Shown here piece by piece: positions 1-7,519 of a stretch of DNA of 29,706 bases; position 1 is the first letter of the stretch; each line of letters opens with the position of its first letter. This DNA is from DAOSVX01 sp964616495 (GTDB lineage Bacteria; Bacillota_I; Bacilli_A; RF39; UBA660). Position numbers and translations under genes: made by a program. The notes under the pieces are model-generated. The model saw only the letters and a program-made list of their open reading frames with translations, was not told the origin of the DNA and ran no database searches. The stretch spans positions 1 through 29,706 of the forward strand of contig CAZTRF010000007.1 in assembly GCA_964616495.1 (NCBI GenBank). Reading direction: 5' to 3'.

Positions 1-61
1 CTGTTCCAAATGAATTCTTTAATTCATTTATTCCTTCTGGATCTACATGTATCATCACCAT
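1..61 (-). CDS. N-terminus of an unidentified protein, cut by the window edge
   Basis: Reading leftward from the ATG at 61-59, twenty codons are open to the window edge and give MVMIHVDPEGINELKNSFGT. A strong ribosome binding site, GGGAGG at 74-69, lies seven bases before this ATG, so this start is preferred over the in-frame ATG at 55. A consensus-like promoter lies just upstream. The opening (hydrophobic beta-like start, then DPE and a helix) resembles the first residues of some WXG100-type secreted proteins, and a WXG100 cluster lies 0.9 kb away, but twenty residues cannot prove this. Function is unassigned. Confidence 0.6.
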   Translation of the reverse strand, partial: MVMIHVDPEGINELKNSFGT

Positions 62-109
62 TTCTTCACCTCCCTTATTTTAATAACTATCGTCATCTTT
101 TCTATTTTT

Positions 110-138
110 AGTTTAACATCTTATCTTTCTTAAATCAA
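110..138 (-). promoter_or_regulatory. Sigma-A type promoter for the gene at the left edge
   Basis: On the minus strand a -35 box TTGATT (138-133) is followed, after exactly 17 bases, by a -10 box TAAACT (115-110) that is preceded by TGT, an extended -10 element. The start codon at 61 lies about 50 bases downstream. Confidence 0.6.
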
Positions 139-218
139 TTTATTTTACTATCTTTTTATATTGATTTTAATCATATCGTTTAATATAAATTTATTTTAGA
201 TAGAAAATAAAAAATAGC

Positions 219-842
219 TTAAAATTTTAAAACCTTTTTATCAACTATCAAAAAACAATTTTTATATAATTTAATTTTTTTTGATATTACTTTTTTTTCG
301 TTTAATAATCCATATATAAATATTTCAATGTTATTTTGCTGAAAGCTTAACAATATTTTTTTATTAATAAAACTACTATGTAAGCAAATAAAATCAAGCC
401 CTTGATAATCAGTTATATTATTAAGCCCATAATTTAGTAAGCCAACTTTATAATTTCTTTTTAATTTAGACAATTCTATAATTGGTTTTGTATAAAAACT
501 AGTCACATAGATATTTTTAAATTTATTTAAAATATTATGCAAAATGTGAATGTTAGTAAAGTAATCCTTTATTTCTATTAAAAGAATTTTTTGTGAGTAC
601 CTTTCTAAAACATAATTTAATTCTAATAAATCTTTTTTAAGTTTTTTATATCTTGCTTTTTTAATTATATAACCATTATAGGTAATAAAATCATGATTTA
701 AAACATAACACTTATCTAAAGTTTCTCTAACATCGATTTCCATTCCACTAAAATAATTATCCATATAAGCATTATCTAAACTATATAAACTATTATCTAT
801 TTTGTTTTTACTCATATATCCTCGATGCGCTATAAATTTCAA
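219..842 (-). CDS. Short glycerophosphodiester phosphodiesterase-like protein
   Basis: The protein of about 207 residues opens with FIAHRG, the catalytic His-Arg motif of the GDPD family, followed by MEIDVRETLD and LNHD, which match the family pattern E-x-D-x-R-x-T-x-D ... HD. LLIEIK further on matches the family's LEIK strand. GDPD enzymes cleave glycerophosphodiesters to glycerol-3-phosphate and an alcohol. No signal peptide is visible, so it is probably cytoplasmic. It is shorter than usual (about 240-250), and the Glu of the usual EN pair appears as DN, so activity is likely but not certain. A GTG at 851 is in frame, but AGGTGA overlaps it; the same AGGTGA lies five bases before the TTG at 842, which is chosen as start. 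It stands alone behind the terminator at 891-917. Confidence 0.75.
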   Translation of the reverse strand: MKFIAHRGYMSKNKIDNSLYSLDNAYMDNYFSGMEIDVRETLDKCYVLNHDFITYNGYIIKKARYKKLKKDLLELNYVLERYSQKILLIEIKDYFTNIHILHNILNKFKNIYVTSFYTKPIIELSKLKRNYKVGLLNYGLNNITDYQGLDFICLHSSFINKKILLSFQQNNIEIFIYGLLNEKKVISKKIKLYKNCFLIVDKKVLKF

Positions 843-890
843 AAGTATCACCTATATAATAATATTTTTTAATGATTAAAAAATTATAAA

Positions 891-917
891 TAAAAACTCG
901 TTTAATTAAAAACGAGT
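891..917 (-). terminator. Rho-independent terminator of the WXG-type operon
   Basis: ACTCGTTT (917-910 read on minus) pairs with AAACGAGT (903-896) as a perfect 8-bp stem with a 6-base loop, followed on the minus strand by a run of T. It lies seven bases after the true stop codon at 924-926 and so supports that reading frame across the assembly gap. Confidence 0.85.
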
Positions 918-923
918 CATAAA

Positions 924-1828
924 TTATTTATTCATTTGGCTTACAGCCCATTCGCGTCCTCTACCTTCTCCGACGACATTAGAAGGAACAGTTGCAGAAG
1001 GTTTGACTATCGGTGTTCTTGTTGAAGAACTCCCTGAACCTGTTCTTGTTGAAGGAGCACTTTTGTTTGAAGCTCTTTGATCATCTGCTCTAAAGTCTGT
1101 CATATCTGGAGCTCTTCCATCTCGTGCAGCAGCCGCTGCACCATCACCACTTCTTGTTGAAGAACTTCCTGAGCCTGTTCTTGTTGAAGAACTTCCTGAG
1201 CCTGTNNNNNNNNNNNNNNNNNNNNNNNNNNNNNNNNNNNNNNNNNNNNNNNNNNNNNNNNNNNNNNNNNNNNNNNNNNNNNNNNNNNNNNNNNNNNNNN
1301 NNNNNTTCTTGTTGAAGAACTTCCTGAGCCTGTTCTTGTTGAAGAACTTCCTGAGCCTGTCCTCGTTGAAGAACTTCCTGAACCTGTTCTTGTTGAAGAA
1401 TCTCCGGCTCCCCCGCTACTTCCACCACTACTTCCACCACTACTTCCACCGCTACTTCCACCGCTACTTCCACCGCTACTTCCACCACCGCTTACAGCGG
1501 TTATGCCTAAAAGTTCTGCCAACTCATCGGCAAATTCGCCATTAAATTCTTGAACTATTGCATTAGTAGTTACATTGTATTCTTCAGCAACTTTTTCAAC
1601 TAAAAATTTTGCCAGCTCATCTATTCTGCTAGTAAGATTTTCAAAAATGCTTGTTAAAGAAGCAACCACCGAAGAAGAATCTAAACCACTAACTTGCAAG
1701 CACTCACTACTTGCAACAATTGCTGGCTTAGTACTACTTGAGTATATAGTCTTAATATTATCTGCTCTATTTTTCATTTTTGTAGCAATTTGAATTAACC
1801 CATCGCTATCTACAAATGTATTTGCCAT
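924..1828 (-). CDS. Helical WXG-like protein with Gly/Ser and SSSTRTGSG repeat tail, interrupted by an assembly gap
   Basis: The first 108 or so residues (MANTFVDSDGLIQ...) are helical and resemble WXG100/ESAT-6-like secretion substrates in size and style, though no W-x-G is present. A flexible tail follows: six GSSG units, then a nine-residue SSSTRTGSG repeat that runs into a 100-N gap. In the frame set by the repeat, the sequence after the gap continues as TGSGSSSTR twice, then a non-repeat part with RDGRAPDMTDFRADDQ, one more STRTGSGSSSTR, and a C-terminus GRGREWAVSQMNK ending at TAA 924-926. A literal 100-base gap breaks this frame; the true gap length must be 2 modulo 3 (26 modulo 27 if the repeat is regular). 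Visible protein is 174 plus 93 residues. An AGGGGG ribosome site precedes the ATG. It follows the WXG100 gene by 12 bases, so both are probably co-transcribed and secreted. Exact function unknown. Confidence 0.75.
1148..1400 (-). repeat. 27-bp tandem repeat encoding SSSTRTGSG
   Basis: Near-identical 27-base units encode SSSTRTGSG on both sides of the 100-N gap: about three and a half units before it and two after it in coding order. Near-identity at DNA level explains why the assembler could not close the gap. Total copy number is unknown. Confidence 0.85.
1206..1305. other. Assembly gap (100 N) inside the tandem repeat
   Basis: One hundred N, the usual placeholder length for an unsized gap. 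Both flanks are the same 27-bp repeat, so the gap reflects collapse of the repeat array and not missing genes. Confidence 0.95.
1411..1487 (-). repeat. 12-bp tandem repeat encoding Gly-Ser linker
   Basis: A 12-base unit of the form GGAAGTAGTGGT repeats six times with small third-position changes and encodes GSSG units. It forms a flexible linker between the helical N-terminal domain and the SSSTRTGSG array of the same protein. Confidence 0.85.
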
Positions 1829-1840
1829 ATTACTTTCCCC

Positions 1841-2137
1841 CTATATCCCTGATACACTAGTTGCAACATTCTGTTGTGTTTCTAAAACTTTATCTCTCGC
1901 CTTAGTGTATGTATTTGCTAACAATGCTAAAGCTGAAATTGCTTTTTGCATTTGATCATCCATTTCCATTACTTTATTAATATAAGCCTCACAATCGTCT
2001 CCAGCCCATGTTGCTCTTATTCCAGCGACATCCTCAATTTTTATCGAATTCCATGATACAGCAATTTCTTCTCTAGATGCATTTATTTTAGTTATTATTC
2101 CATTTATCTCTTCTAATGATAATTTTATTTGTGCCAT
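1841..2137 (-). CDS. WXG100 family (ESAT-6-like) protein
   Basis: A 98-residue all-helical protein with a central W-A-G (in RATWAGDD), the turn that defines WXG100 proteins, between two predicted helices. The family forms helical-hairpin dimers exported by type VII secretion. An in-frame ATG at 2152 would add MGGLK, but GGGAGG sits seven bases before the ATG at 2137, which gives MAQIKLSLEEIN and the usual family length. It is the first gene of an operon with the repeat protein downstream, under a perfect-consensus promoter. No secretion ATPase (EssC) lies in this window, so the apparatus must be encoded elsewhere or just beyond the left edge. Confidence 0.88.
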   Translation of the reverse strand: MAQIKLSLEEINGIITKINASREEIAVSWNSIKIEDVAGIRATWAGDDCEAYINKVMEMDDQMQKAISALALLANTYTKARDKVLETQQNVATSVSGI

Positions 2138-2163
2138 TTTTAATCCTCCCATCTCATATTTTA

Positions 2164-2192
2164 ATTATATATATTCCTTATTTTTTTGTCAA
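2164..2192 (-). promoter_or_regulatory. Perfect-consensus sigma-A promoter of the WXG100 operon
   Basis: On the minus strand TTGACA (2192-2187) and TATAAT (2169-2164) are both exact consensus boxes, spaced by exactly 17 bases. The start codon at 2137 is about 25 bases downstream. The -35 box lies inside the 3' end of the GT2 coding region. It is the best promoter match seen in the window and predicts strong expression of the WXG100 and repeat-protein genes. Confidence 0.85.
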
Positions 2193-3134
2193 ATGTTTTA
2201 TTTTAACTAAATCTATAAATTCATTTAAAGATATATCTGATAAAATTAAATAGATCTTGTTTTCTTCTATTAATTCGTAAACCTTTAACTCTATTATTTT
2301 CTGTTTTTCATCTTCTTTTACATATTTTTTTACTTTTTCGTATACTCTTACTATCTTATAACTCCATTTTAATATATCATCGGTTTTATAAAACAAATAT
2401 TCATAATATAAATCTAAACACACATTAAAAATGGTAAGTCCTATTTTATATTTATCACAATTATTTTTAATAGCTATATTAACCGCCCATAAATGGTTGT
2501 AGGTATAATATTTTAAATGCCAGTATAAGTAACCACTATCATTTTCACGAGTAATAGAATTGCTATTGTTTTTCCAGATATAGGTTATTTTATCAACATA
2601 TTCACATTTAGGACTATTATACATTATTAATTGATTAAAGGCGACATCCTCATTATATCTAGTATTATTAAATTTTATATTTTTCTTTTTTAAAAAGACC
2701 CTTTTGTATATCTTTCCATGAGTCCATACAAAATTATTGCCTCGAAAAAGGTGTTTTCCTTCAATTTCTTCATAAAACGAAGTAACAACTAAATCTAATT
2801 TCTTACTAGCTATAGCATCATATAAAGTTTTTATTGCATTACAATCATAAAAAATGTCATCCGCATCAATAAATATTAAATACTTACCTTTTGAAACATC
2901 TATCCCTTTTTGTCTAGCAATGCCCGGACCACCGTTTTTTTCTAAAATAATTTCTTCTATATTAAGAAAGCTTTTAAAATCATTTATTTCTTCTTGATAA
3001 TCTTTCAAAGAACAATCATTAATAATATAGACCTTTATTTGATTGGTATACTCCTGCATAGCAATACTAAAAAGAGTATTCTTAATTGTTTTATGGGCAT
3101 TAAAGGCAGGAATTATAATATCTATTTCTTCCAT
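2178..3134 (-). CDS. Family 2 glycosyltransferase (GT-A fold)
   Basis: A 318-residue protein with the ordered GT2 motifs: IIPAFN at 7-12, IINDCS at 37-42 (nucleotide-sugar binding), GGPGIARQKG at 68-77 and the metal-binding FIDADD at 88-93. YNEDVAFN further on is the acceptor/catalytic region. The C-terminal third is rich in Lys, Tyr and Ile without clear membrane helices. Such enzymes transfer a sugar from a nucleotide donor onto a glycan or protein at the cytoplasmic face; donor and acceptor cannot be read from sequence. It starts four bases after the GT8 gene's stop, so the two are translated from one mRNA and probably act in sequence on one glycan. Confidence 0.9.
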   Translation of the reverse strand: MEEIDIIIPAFNAHKTIKNTLFSIAMQEYTNQIKVYIINDCSLKDYQEEINDFKSFLNIEEIILEKNGGPGIARQKGIDVSKGKYLIFIDADDIFYDCNAIKTLYDAIASKKLDLVVTSFYEEIEGKHLFRGNNFVWTHGKIYKRVFLKKKNIKFNNTRYNEDVAFNQLIMYNSPKCEYVDKITYIWKNNSNSITRENDSGYLYWHLKYYTYNHLWAVNIAIKNNCDKYKIGLTIFNVCLDLYYEYLFYKTDDILKWSYKIVRVYEKVKKYVKEDEKQKIIELKVYELIEENKIYLILSDISLNEFIDLVKIKHLTKK

Positions 3135-3138
3135 TTTA

Positions 3139-3906
3139 TCACTTTATTTCATTATAATATTGTACTTCAGCGTCATACCATTCTTCGCAACAAAATCTGT
3201 CAGCTAGCCAATATAATTTTGGCCCGGCATAATGAAATACCTTTACCAAACTCAAATTCATTACTTCTTTAGTAACATCACAAATATAATTATACAAACT
3301 TGGAATATAAATTTCTGCTTCATTGCAAATTAAATTAAGAGCATCTTGATCTGGATAATCTAAAGACCTAGTATTAACAATTTCAAACCATTGATTTATA
3401 ATTAGCTCTTCTCTTATTTTTTTTAAATTAAATAATACCACTCCTGAATTAATGTACTTTCCTTTTATTCCTAATGGTTCGTAGTAAACCTTATCTACTA
3501 TTACACCATAATCTTTACATCCGGCCGCATAATTATCTTCAAGATTTAAATTCCATAGTGAACTAATGCCTTTTCTAACAATTGCATCTGTATCTAAATA
3601 TATCACTCGGTCGTGAGAAATAAAGTCTGCTAACATTAACTTGCAAAAGCATAAATCAGTATAAACTGTATTTGTATTAGGACATTCTTTTTTTAAATAC
3701 TTATCTCTTATTTTCAAAAAATTAATTAATTTTATTTTAACTTTAAATTTTTCTCTTAATTTGTCTAAATTTTTTATTTCCGATATATCTTCAGTTTCAA
3801 CAAATAAATATATTTCTTTTACACTTTTATTATTCTTTAGTAAAGAAAAAAGATCTACCACTAAATAATGATACCATTCATGAGTAGAAGCCATTGCAAT
3901 TATCAT
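3139..3906 (-). CDS. Family 8 glycosyltransferase
   Basis: A 255-residue GT8 protein. YLDTDAIV at about 103-110 holds the DxD metal site, YINSGVVLFNL is the family NSG-V-FN motif, DYPDQDALN is the D-Q-D-x-N motif, and FHYAGPKLYW is the H-x-x-G-x-K-x-W ending that binds the donor phosphate. GT8 enzymes are retaining transferases using UDP-glucose or UDP-galactose and build lipopolysaccharide, teichoic or protein-linked glycans. An in-frame GTG at 3915 overlaps GGGTGA, which is better placed as ribosome site five bases before the ATG at 3906; the latter is chosen. It is paired with the GT2 gene downstream. Confidence 0.9.
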   Translation of the reverse strand: MIIAMASTHEWYHYLVVDLFSLLKNNKSVKEIYLFVETEDISEIKNLDKLREKFKVKIKLINFLKIRDKYLKKECPNTNTVYTDLCFCKLMLADFISHDRVIYLDTDAIVRKGISSLWNLNLEDNYAAGCKDYGVIVDKVYYEPLGIKGKYINSGVVLFNLKKIREELIINQWFEIVNTRSLDYPDQDALNLICNEAEIYIPSLYNYICDVTKEVMNLSLVKVFHYAGPKLYWLADRFCCEEWYDAEVQYYNEIK

Positions 3907-3974
3907 TTTTATCACCCATTTAATGGTATCAAATTTTTATCACCTAGTCAATTAACTAAAAATTAAAATTTTCC

Positions 3975-4454
3975 CTAAGAATTGGCTAATTTCACTTTTC
4001 TCTTTTTAAAAAAAATAAATCCTAAAATTAGCCATAATAAAAGTAGCCCTCCTCCAATAAGACATATTGTTAGATTACGATCTTTTTTAGTAAAATTGTT
4101 AGAAATATTTGTTTCTTTAAAAGCTAACTTTTCAGCTTCCTTATTAACTATTATTTTATAACTATTGGTTTTTTCTTCACACGTAATGTCTAAATAAACT
4201 ACTGACTGATTTTCTAAATTATCATTATTTCTAATTGTTACTAAACTATTATTTGTTTCTTTTTGATAGGTTAAATCCAAATAAAAAATATCACTAGGTA
4301 TAAAGACTGTATAAGTGTCTTGATATTTATGAAACGTGGGACTTATTTTATAATCAAGAATGTCTAAGCTTTTTAAATAAAGATTGCACTCTTCATCCGC
4401 TTTTACGGTAATAGATAAAAATAGCCATAAAAAAATTATTAATATTTTCTTCAT
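3975..4454 (-). CDS. Secreted, membrane-anchored cadherin-like beta-sandwich protein
   Basis: A 159-residue protein with an N-terminal signal peptide (MKKILIIFLWLFLSITVKA, likely cut after residue 19), one domain at about 24-108, a C-terminal membrane helix (about 128-150) and a basic FFKKRKVK tail. The middle domain shows the pattern L-x-S-L-x-I ... ISPTFHKYQDTYTV ... NQSVVYLDITCEEKTNSYKIIV typical of the bacterial cadherin-like beta-sandwich domain found in cell-surface proteins. The topology places the domain outside the cell. It follows hemW with 28 bases between. Function unknown; adhesion or envelope binding is a guess from the fold. Confidence 0.75.
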   Translation of the reverse strand: MKKILIIFLWLFLSITVKADEECNLYLKSLDILDYKISPTFHKYQDTYTVFIPSDIFYLDLTYQKETNNSLVTIRNNDNLENQSVVYLDITCEEKTNSYKIIVNKEAEKLAFKETNISNNFTKKDRNLTICLIGGGLLLLWLILGFIFFKKRKVKLANS

Positions 4455-4482
4455 ATTAATAATTTGCTCATTTTCTTTAGTT

Positions 4483-5568
4483 TTATAATAGTTTTACTAA
4501 AATTTCATTCATAACATAAATATTTTCTTCTGGAATATAAATATAACCATTTTTATATACTATCTCTTTATTATTAACGAGACTTTGAATAGGAAATACT
4601 TCTTGAATATTTAATCCAAACTTATCATAAAAGGCTTGAAGACTAACTCCCTTTAATTTTCTTAAACCCAAAATAAGCTCATTTTCCATACTTTCTTGTT
4701 TAGACGTTATTTCAGAATTAACTTTTGTTATTCCCCCTAGGTAATCAGTCAAAGATTTTGTATTATCATAACGAAGTCCTAAAACATTTCCGCTGGCTCC
4801 TAATCCAAAGCCATAATATTCATTATTATTCCAATAGTTTAAATTATGAATCGATTCATATCCGGGTAAAGCAAAATTACTTACCTCATAATGAACATAG
4901 CCTTTTGAATTTAATTTTTTACATATATATTTATATAATTTAGAATCTCTTTCATCATCTAGCCTTTTATATCCATCAATACTTAATAAGGTATTATCAC
5001 TAATCATCAAAGAATAGGTACTAATATGAGTTGGATGCAAATCCAATATCATATTTAAATCATCTTTTAAAACAGCTAATTTTTCATCTTTAAAACCATA
5101 TATTAAATCTAAATTAATATTATTAAATCCATAACTTTTACATAAATTTATAATAATGCCTACTTCTCTAAATGATTTATAAGGTCTATCCATATCTTGA
5201 AGTTTTTCTTTATCAAAAGATTCTATTCCAATACTTAGTCGATTAACCCCATTTTCCTTTAAAACTCCTAACAAAGATTCATCTATATCCATGATATTAC
5301 ACTCAAAGGTAAATTCGTATTCACTTTGTAATTTAATTGCTTTTAAAATATCAAATAAAATATTTAGTTCATGAATAGACAGCGATGATGGTGTTCCTCC
5401 GCCAATATAGATAGTTTTTATATCTTCACCATCATAATTATCGGTTATTTCTTTTTTTAGCATTTCTAAGTATTTAATAGTCCATTTTCGATTATATAAA
5501 ACTTTACAAAAGTCACAATATGAACAAATGCTACTACAAAAAGGAATATGAATATAAATACTTTCCAT
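4483..5568 (-). CDS. hemW: HemW, radical SAM heme chaperone
   Basis: A 361-residue radical SAM protein with CSSICSYC at 11-18 (the C-x3-C-x2-C cluster motif) and GGGTPS at 56-61 for S-adenosylmethionine binding. ECNIMD, IGIESF and NLDLIYG also match HemW. The protein, formerly called oxygen-independent coproporphyrinogen oxidase-like HemN, is thought to hand heme to membrane acceptors and lacks true coproporphyrinogen oxidase activity. Its place directly downstream of lepA is conserved in Firmicutes. A GAGG ribosome site lies eight bases before the ATG. The upstream region is interrupted by a 10-N gap. Confidence 0.92.
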   Translation of the reverse strand: MESIYIHIPFCSSICSYCDFCKVLYNRKWTIKYLEMLKKEITDNYDGEDIKTIYIGGGTPSSLSIHELNILFDILKAIKLQSEYEFTFECNIMDIDESLLGVLKENGVNRLSIGIESFDKEKLQDMDRPYKSFREVGIIINLCKSYGFNNINLDLIYGFKDEKLAVLKDDLNMILDLHPTHISTYSLMISDNTLLSIDGYKRLDDERDSKLYKYICKKLNSKGYVHYEVSNFALPGYESIHNLNYWNNNEYYGFGLGASGNVLGLRYDNTKSLTDYLGGITKVNSEITSKQESMENELILGLRKLKGVSLQAFYDKFGLNIQEVFPIQSLVNNKEIVYKNGYIYIPEENIYVMNEILVKLL

Positions 5569-5595
5569 ATCTACTACCTCAATCTAATTTTAACA

Positions 5596-5605
5596 NNNNN
5601 NNNNN
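5596..5605. other. Assembly gap (10 N) between lepA and hemW
   Basis: Ten N in the short spacer between the lepA stop (5639) and the hemW start (5568). No coding sequence is broken, but any terminator or promoter between the two genes could be partly missing. Confidence 0.95.
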
Positions 5606-5638
5606 TATGAGTTTCAGCTTTAAGCGAGATAACCGATT

Positions 5639-7432
5639 TTATTTGTTTTGTTTCAAAATTGCTAAGAAGGCCTCTTGAGGAATTTCTACGCTGCCAATCA
5701 TTTTCATTTTTTTCTTACCTTCTTTTTGTTTTTCTAACAATTTTCTTTTGCGACTGACATCTCCACCATAGCACTTAGCTAAAACATTTTTCTTTAAAGC
5801 TGATATATTTTCTCGAGCTATTATTTTACTTCCAATACTGGCCTGAATGGGAACTTGAAACATTTGGCGAGGAATTAATTTGCGTAACGAATTTACTAAG
5901 TCTTTTCCTTTGTCATAGGCTTTTTCTTTATGAATAATCATTGACAAGGCATCCACTATTTCTCCATTAATTAAAATATCCATTTTTACAAGATCACTTT
6001 CTTTAAACCCTATAAAATCATAATCAAAAGAAGCATAGCCTTTGGTAGTACTTTTCAATTTATCATAAAAGTCAAATACTATTTCTGATAAAGGAAGTTC
6101 ATATTTAATATTAACTCGATCATCAGTTATATATTCTAGCCCTAAATAATTACCTCTTTTATCTTGACATAATTCCATGATAGGACCAATAAATTCGCTA
6201 GGGACAAAGATATTTGCTTTTATATAAGGCTCACTAATAAAATTAATAATTCCCCTATCTGGCAATAAATTAGGCCTTTCAATAGTTATTTTTTTACCAT
6301 TTGTTAATAATACCTCATATAAAACACTAGGACTTGTTGCAATAACATCTAAATTAAATTCTCTTTCAATACGGGTCATAATAACATCCATATGTAAAAG
6401 GCCTAAAAAGCCGCATCTAAAACCAAAACCTAAAGCTTCGCTAGTTTCAGGCTCAAATTCTAAAGAGGCATCATTAAGTTTCAATTTTTCTAGGGCATCT
6501 CTTAACATTGGAAATTTATTTGGCTCAATAGGAAATATTCCAGAATAAACCATCGGTTTCATTGGATTATATCCCGGTAAAGGCATAACTTTATTACCGT
6601 CTATAGTAATAGTATCTCCTACTCTTACTTTAGAAATATCTTTAATTGAAGCAGCGATGTATCCAACTTCTCCACTAATAAGCTCCTTTTTATGAACTTC
6701 GTGAGGATTATTAACTCCCAATTCAGTTATTTCAAAAGTACTATTAGTGGCCATCATTCTAATATTATCTTTAATTTTAAACTTGCCATCTACCACTTTT
6801 ACTAAAGCCACAACCCCTTTATACGAGTCAAAATGACTATCAAATATTAAAGCTCGTGGAATTCCTTCGTTGTTAACTTTAGGAGGATCAATTCTTCTAA
6901 TAATGGCCTGTAACAAAGAATCTACTCCTTCTCCAGTTTTACCACTAGTTAAAATAATATCTTCTTTCTTAAAACCTAAGACATCAACCAATTCTTTAGT
7001 TACCTTCGGAATATCGGCATTAGGCAGATCAATCTTATTAATAACCGGAATAATAGTTAAATCATGAGATAATGCCAAATAAAGGTTGGCCAAAGTTTGG
7101 GCCTCTATTCCTTGAGCAGCATCCACTACTAAAATAGCTCCTTCACAGGCCGCTAAACTCCTACTCACCTCATAAGAAAAATCAACATGACCTGGAGTAT
7201 CTATTAAATGAAAAATATAATCTTCATTTTCATATTTATATTTTAATTGAACAGCATTTAATTTAATGGTAATACCACGTTCACGTTCTAAATCCATATT
7301 ATCTAATAATTGATCTTTTTTTTCGTATTCAGAAATAGCCCCAGTTAATTCCAAAATACGATCAGCTAAAGTACTTTTACCATGATCAATATGAGCTATT
7401 ATTGAAAAATTTCTGATATTTTTTTGATTCAT
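5639..7432 (-). CDS. lepA: Elongation factor 4 (LepA), ribosome back-translocating GTPase
   Basis: A full-length 597-residue LepA. The GTPase domain shows AHIDHGKST at 13-21, ERERGITIK for switch I, DTPGH at 78-82 and NKID at 132-135. The family-specific C-terminal domain is present, including CYGGDVSRKRKLLEKQKEGKKKMK near the end, which separates LepA from EF-G. It binds stalled or mis-translocated ribosomes and affects translation and ribosome assembly. It sits in the conserved order spoIIP-yqxA-lepA-hemW. A hairpin terminator and a TATAAT box in the 87-base spacer upstream suggest that it also has its own promoter. Confidence 0.97.
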   Translation of the reverse strand: MNQKNIRNFSIIAHIDHGKSTLADRILELTGAISEYEKKDQLLDNMDLERERGITIKLNAVQLKYKYENEDYIFHLIDTPGHVDFSYEVSRSLAACEGAILVVDAAQGIEAQTLANLYLALSHDLTIIPVINKIDLPNADIPKVTKELVDVLGFKKEDIILTSGKTGEGVDSLLQAIIRRIDPPKVNNEGIPRALIFDSHFDSYKGVVALVKVVDGKFKIKDNIRMMATNSTFEITELGVNNPHEVHKKELISGEVGYIAASIKDISKVRVGDTITIDGNKVMPLPGYNPMKPMVYSGIFPIEPNKFPMLRDALEKLKLNDASLEFEPETSEALGFGFRCGFLGLLHMDVIMTRIEREFNLDVIATSPSVLYEVLLTNGKKITIERPNLLPDRGIINFISEPYIKANIFVPSEFIGPIMELCQDKRGNYLGLEYITDDRVNIKYELPLSEIVFDFYDKLKSTTKGYASFDYDFIGFKESDLVKMDILINGEIVDALSMIIHKEKAYDKGKDLVNSLRKLIPRQMFQVPIQASIGSKIIARENISALKKNVLAKCYGGDVSRKRKLLEKQKEGKKKMKMIGSVEIPQEAFLAILKQNK

Positions 7433-7449
7433 TTATAACACCATTTAAG

Positions 7450-7455
7450 ATTATA
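7450..7455 (-). promoter_or_regulatory. Possible -10 box of lepA
   Basis: TATAAT on the minus strand lies 17 bases before the lepA start codon and just after a terminator hairpin. The sequence 17 bases upstream (TGGTAT) is a poor -35 box, so this is a tentative call. Confidence 0.35.
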
Positions 7456-7457
7456 CT

Positions 7458-7492
7458 ATAAAAAAAAGATTTATACCATCATATAAATTCTT
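7458..7492 (-). terminator. Hairpin terminator between yqxA-like gene and lepA
   Basis: On the minus strand AAGA-TTTATA (7492-7482, with one bulged base) pairs with TATAAATCTT (7475-7466) around a six-base loop, followed by eight T. It would end or attenuate transcripts from gpr-spoIIP-yqxA before lepA. Confidence 0.65.
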
Positions 7493-7519
7493 AAAATATG
7501 AAGTCCAAAATATTATCTT

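Noticed and set aside
1144..1488. Minus-strand frame of QEVLQQ repeats crossing the gap
   Set aside because: It is an out-of-frame reading of the 27-bp repeat and has no sensible start or ribosome site.
1124..1545. Plus-strand frames rich in Phe/Leu/His across the repeat
   Set aside because: They are the complement of the Ser/Gly/Thr/Arg repeats with no ribosome site or recognisable protein.
3907..3974. Duplicated GTGATAAAAAT motif upstream of the GT8 gene
   Set aside because: It is probably chance in A/T-rich sequence around the ribosome site; no second start or open frame follows the first copy.
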